DNA of 64,000 bases from Rosa chinensis. Its lineage: Eukaryota; Streptophyta; Magnoliopsida; Rosales; Rosaceae. The stretch spans positions 9,848,501 to 9,912,500 of the forward strand of contig NC_037092.1 of NCBI RefSeq assembly GCF_002994745.2, read 5' to 3'. Position 1 is the first letter of the stretch. Each line of letters begins with the position of its first letter. The translations under genes were made by a program, and so were the position numbers. The notes below the pieces were generated by a model, which made no database searches, was not told the origin of the DNA, and worked only from the letters and a program-made list of their open reading frames with translations. Below are positions 61,891 to 64,000 of the stretch, piece by piece.

Positions 61891-62904
61891 TCATCCCACA
61901 ATATCCCATCCAATCCTGATGAAAACATACTTCCTCCATGCAGTAGCACGGGCTGGAAGGTCTGAACAACCCTCACATGCAAAATGACGAGTCTTGGAAG
62001 CAAGCTTGGATATTTCTCCATCATTATCTTCAAAACCGCCACAATGATTGGCACGAAAAAGCCCAAGATTTTTGCATCCCCGCATTATTGTGACAACAGT
62101 ATCCCTTTCAATGGTACACCCTGTTGCCGATATGCACCGAAGGTTTGGCAGCAAGTTCACAATTGCCAATGCCTCAACTTGACCAAGATCGACTTGATAA
62201 AGACTCAGAGTCGTACATCTTTTGCAGTGAGCGCCAATTTGCACAACGATTCTCTCCAAAACATTATAGCGGTCAGGACTTTCGGACGCAAACATCGCCT
62301 TGAAACGTTCACTAAAGCGTTTTCCTTTTCTCAGCTCCATCAACATCTGCTGCATTACAGGCACCGAGCTGCCCCCCAAATGCAACACCTCCAAATATTT
62401 CCATTTCCCAATCACTTCCGGAACAACTTGCGAATGCTTAAAAAGCACCAAGTCATCGACAAAACCCAAAAACTTGAGGAGAGGACACGCATCTGAAACA
62501 TATCTCAATGCTTCCTCTGTACAGAATGCAGGCAGCCAGAGCAGGGTAGCACCCCCTTTGCTCCGGTCGACTACAGACTTCACAAAACCAGTGATTGAGA
62601 AACTGCTCCTATTGATTCCAAAATGATCCATAAACTTATCATAAAATGTACCGAAACTCCGAGCTTCATCATCATCGAAACTCCAAGAACAACGCGTTAA
62701 CTCTGGAAATGAGAGCTCTTGCCAGGATAAAGGACTGAGGCTAGCTTTGTACCACGACTTGCAGACAAAAGGCACCGCCAAAACCAGTGACTCCATTCCA
62801 ACTCTGTTAAACACCTTCGATAAGCAGTCCATGTCTAACTCCTCCCATCTTCTTCTTCTTCTTCGCTTGTCCTCCTTCTCCGAAATGACGCCGTCCGTCG
62901 GCAT
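61891..62904 (-). CDS. F-box/LRR-repeat protein
   Basis: 337 aa from the Met at 62904; an upstream in-frame Met at 62949 would add 15 residues. The later start is favoured because a telo-box, which normally sits in 5' regions, lies between the two. After an Arg-rich leader the F-box spans about residues 20-60 (ELDMDCLSKVFNRVGMESL, VPFVCKSWYKASLSPLSW). It resembles the F-box/LRR group of Arabidopsis At3g48880. Irregular LRR-like segments follow (WKYLEVLHLGGSSV, LLPNLRCISATGCTI, CKNLGLFRANHCGGF). It probably serves as a substrate adaptor in an SCF ubiquitin ligase; the target is unknown. A downstream exon with splicing near the C-terminus cannot be excluded. Confidence 0.85.
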   Translation of the reverse strand: MPTDGVISEKEDKRRRRRRWEELDMDCLSKVFNRVGMESLVLAVPFVCKSWYKASLSPLSWQELSFPELTRCSWSFDDDEARSFGTFYDKFMDHFGINRSSFSITGFVKSVVDRSKGGATLLWLPAFCTEEALRYVSDACPLLKFLGFVDDLVLFKHSQVVPEVIGKWKYLEVLHLGGSSVPVMQQMLMELRKGKRFSERFKAMFASESPDRYNVLERIVVQIGAHCKRCTTLSLYQVDLGQVEALAIVNLLPNLRCISATGCTIERDTVVTIMRGCKNLGLFRANHCGGFEDNDGEISKLASKTRHFACEGCSDLPARATAWRKYVFIRIGWDIVG

Positions 62905-62922
62905 CGCAATACTGTAGGTGAA

Positions 62923-62937
62923 AAACCCTAACCCTAA
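62923..62937 (+). promoter_or_regulatory. Telo-box (double AACCCTAA)
   Basis: AAACCCTAACCCTAA sits 19 bp upstream of the favoured start codon of the F-box gene. Telo-boxes are common in 5' regions of plant genes expressed in dividing cells. It argues that this segment is leader, not coding sequence. Confidence 0.55.
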
Positions 62938-63106
62938 TTCCGCCCCCAACTCTCTCTCAAACTCAATTGAGGCGTGATCGCAAGGAGGAAAATGGAAGAG
63001 GCGTGATCGGCACAGGCTTCGAGATTTAAAAGTGGAGGGGAATCTGATTGGGCCTCAAAGTCTATTGGGCCTGGGTCACTATATTACTTTCTCTTTTTTA
63101 GTCAAA

Positions 63107-63297
63107 CTAGCAACATGCCCGCGTTTCTCGCGGGTGACATTGTGTTAAGGGAAAATAGTCAACTAAAAGGAATTTTTTTTTTATTGACCTAATTTAATAT
63201 TTATGTTATGAAAGGATATTATAGACACTTCAAAATTTGGTGAAGTTCTTTGACACCAAAAAGAGAGCCTCCATTTATAGTAGTAGTCTAGTAGAGA
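63107..63297 (-). mobile_element. 191-bp non-autonomous Helitron
   Basis: Read on the minus strand it starts TCTCTACTAGACTACTA at 63297 and ends CTAG at 63107. The neighbouring bases are A and T, as expected for insertion between A and T without a target duplication. A GC-rich hairpin (CCCGCG-loop-CGCGGG, 63118-63134) lies a few bases before the 3' end, the defining Helitron terminator structure. There is no coding capacity. It lies about 200 bp upstream of the F-box gene. Confidence 0.82.
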
Positions 63298-63421
63298 TAG
63301 TAACAAAATGTAATATTTTTCCGAGCCATGACTAATTTGAATAAAACTCTCTTTATGAAGTGTTTTAATAAGCAAAAATGATCGAACGCTTCTAGTATTA
63401 GATTCACATTTGTCAAACTTA

Positions 63422-63715
63422 GAGCAACTCCAACAGTTTCCTCATATTTTGAATTTTCTCTACTTTAGGTAAAAATGAGCCTCTTTTGCTCCAACAGATT
63501 CCCTATAATTATCCCTATTTTACAGAAAGTGAGGAAAGAGAAAACCAAATTCCCTATATTTACAGCAATCTCTAAAATTTAAGGAAGAATATGGAGATTT
63601 TAGAGATTGCTGTAAAATAGAGAATCTATTGGAGTTAGATAAGAAAAAGATGCTAAAGCTTTGACTTTGGCTTCCCTATTATTCAAAAATTATAGGGAAG
63701 CTGTTGGAGTTGCTC
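63422..63715. mobile_element. Tourist-like (PIF/Harbinger) MITE
   Basis: Inverted ends GAGCAACTCCAACAG and CTGTTGGAGTTGCTC enclose 294 bp. Both sides carry TTA (63419-63421 and 63716-63718), the 3-bp duplication size of PIF/Harbinger elements. Inner inverted blocks (CTCTAAAAT against ATTTTAGAG) make it strongly foldable. It has no coding capacity. Confidence 0.75.
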
Positions 63716-63718
63716 TTA

Positions 63719-64000
63719 CAGGGTTAGCCAGGTTTCTCCTAGAACAAATCCCTTAAACACTAAAATACTATTTTCTTTTTTAAAAAACAGAATTTTGGAA
63801 CTCATCCTAACTAGGAGGTTCAGCCCCGGCCTAGATGGTGTGGGATTTCATTATAAGAGATAGTTTAGGACTGCTATGACTTAAAAAAAAAAAAATGTTG
63901 CTGTTGTGTTGTGAGAAACAGTTGTGAATTAAAATAATTTTGTATTTGGTAAAAACATCTAGGTTGCTTCTAAAATCTGTGACTCACTGATTTATAACTT
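63719..64000. other. Non-coding right edge
   Basis: No gene or element is recognised. It contains a short A-run near 63882-63893. Confidence 0.4.

Overview
This window is plant nuclear DNA: AT-rich, with genes split into many exons bounded by GT..AG introns, and packed with plant-type transposable elements. The proteins are JAZ/TIFY repressors, a gamma-clade RNA-dependent RNA polymerase, glycolate oxidase, a chloroplast DEG protease and DUF4408/DUF761. They point to a eudicot. A rosid, possibly a member of the Rosaceae such as strawberry or rose, is my inference from general resemblance; no database was consulted.

Layout. Positions 1-9,000 hold no recognisable host gene. They contain a TRIM retrotransposon (1437-1790), foldback MITEs (about 2520-3330) and a nested insertion: a LINE-like element with a 17-bp target duplication (3689-8603) was entered by a hAT-like element with an 8-bp duplication (4413-8335). 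The hAT-like element carries (TA)n tracts, three foldback MITEs and a 525-bp tandem array. Positions 10-18.2 kb carry two related JAZ8/TIFY5A-type genes (10385-11523 and 17617-18153) with similar promoters. Between them lie a short LTR retrotransposon encoding only an aspartic protease (12288-14295) and a TRIM LTR. Positions 19.4-22.2 kb hold a SERK-like receptor kinase pseudogene fragment and a decayed LINE ORF1.

Positions 22.5-32.9 kb are one large minus-strand gene for an RDR3/4/5-type RNA-dependent RNA polymerase. I could join 23 exons into one open frame of 1,155 codons plus stop. A LINE/SINE/solo-LTR patch (33.4-36.1 kb) separates it from a minus-strand glycolate oxidase gene (37209-39673, 11 exons, 368 aa).

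The right half holds an RLP29-like leucine-rich-repeat protein (minus, 44409-45845), a DUF4408/DUF761 membrane protein (plus, 51953-52762), a DEG5-type thylakoid-lumen protease (plus, 54621-57858, 8 exons), the NatC subunit NAA38 (minus, 58998-59363) and an F-box/LRR protein (minus, 61891-62904). Beyond that come a 191-bp Helitron and a Tourist-like MITE.

The genes do not form a pathway. The strongest leads for a second look are a serially duplicated set of symmetric phase-1 exons in the polymerase gene, the protease-only LTR element whose reading frame runs into its own LTR, and the layered insertion at 3.7-8.6 kb with its palindrome-tipped foldback elements.
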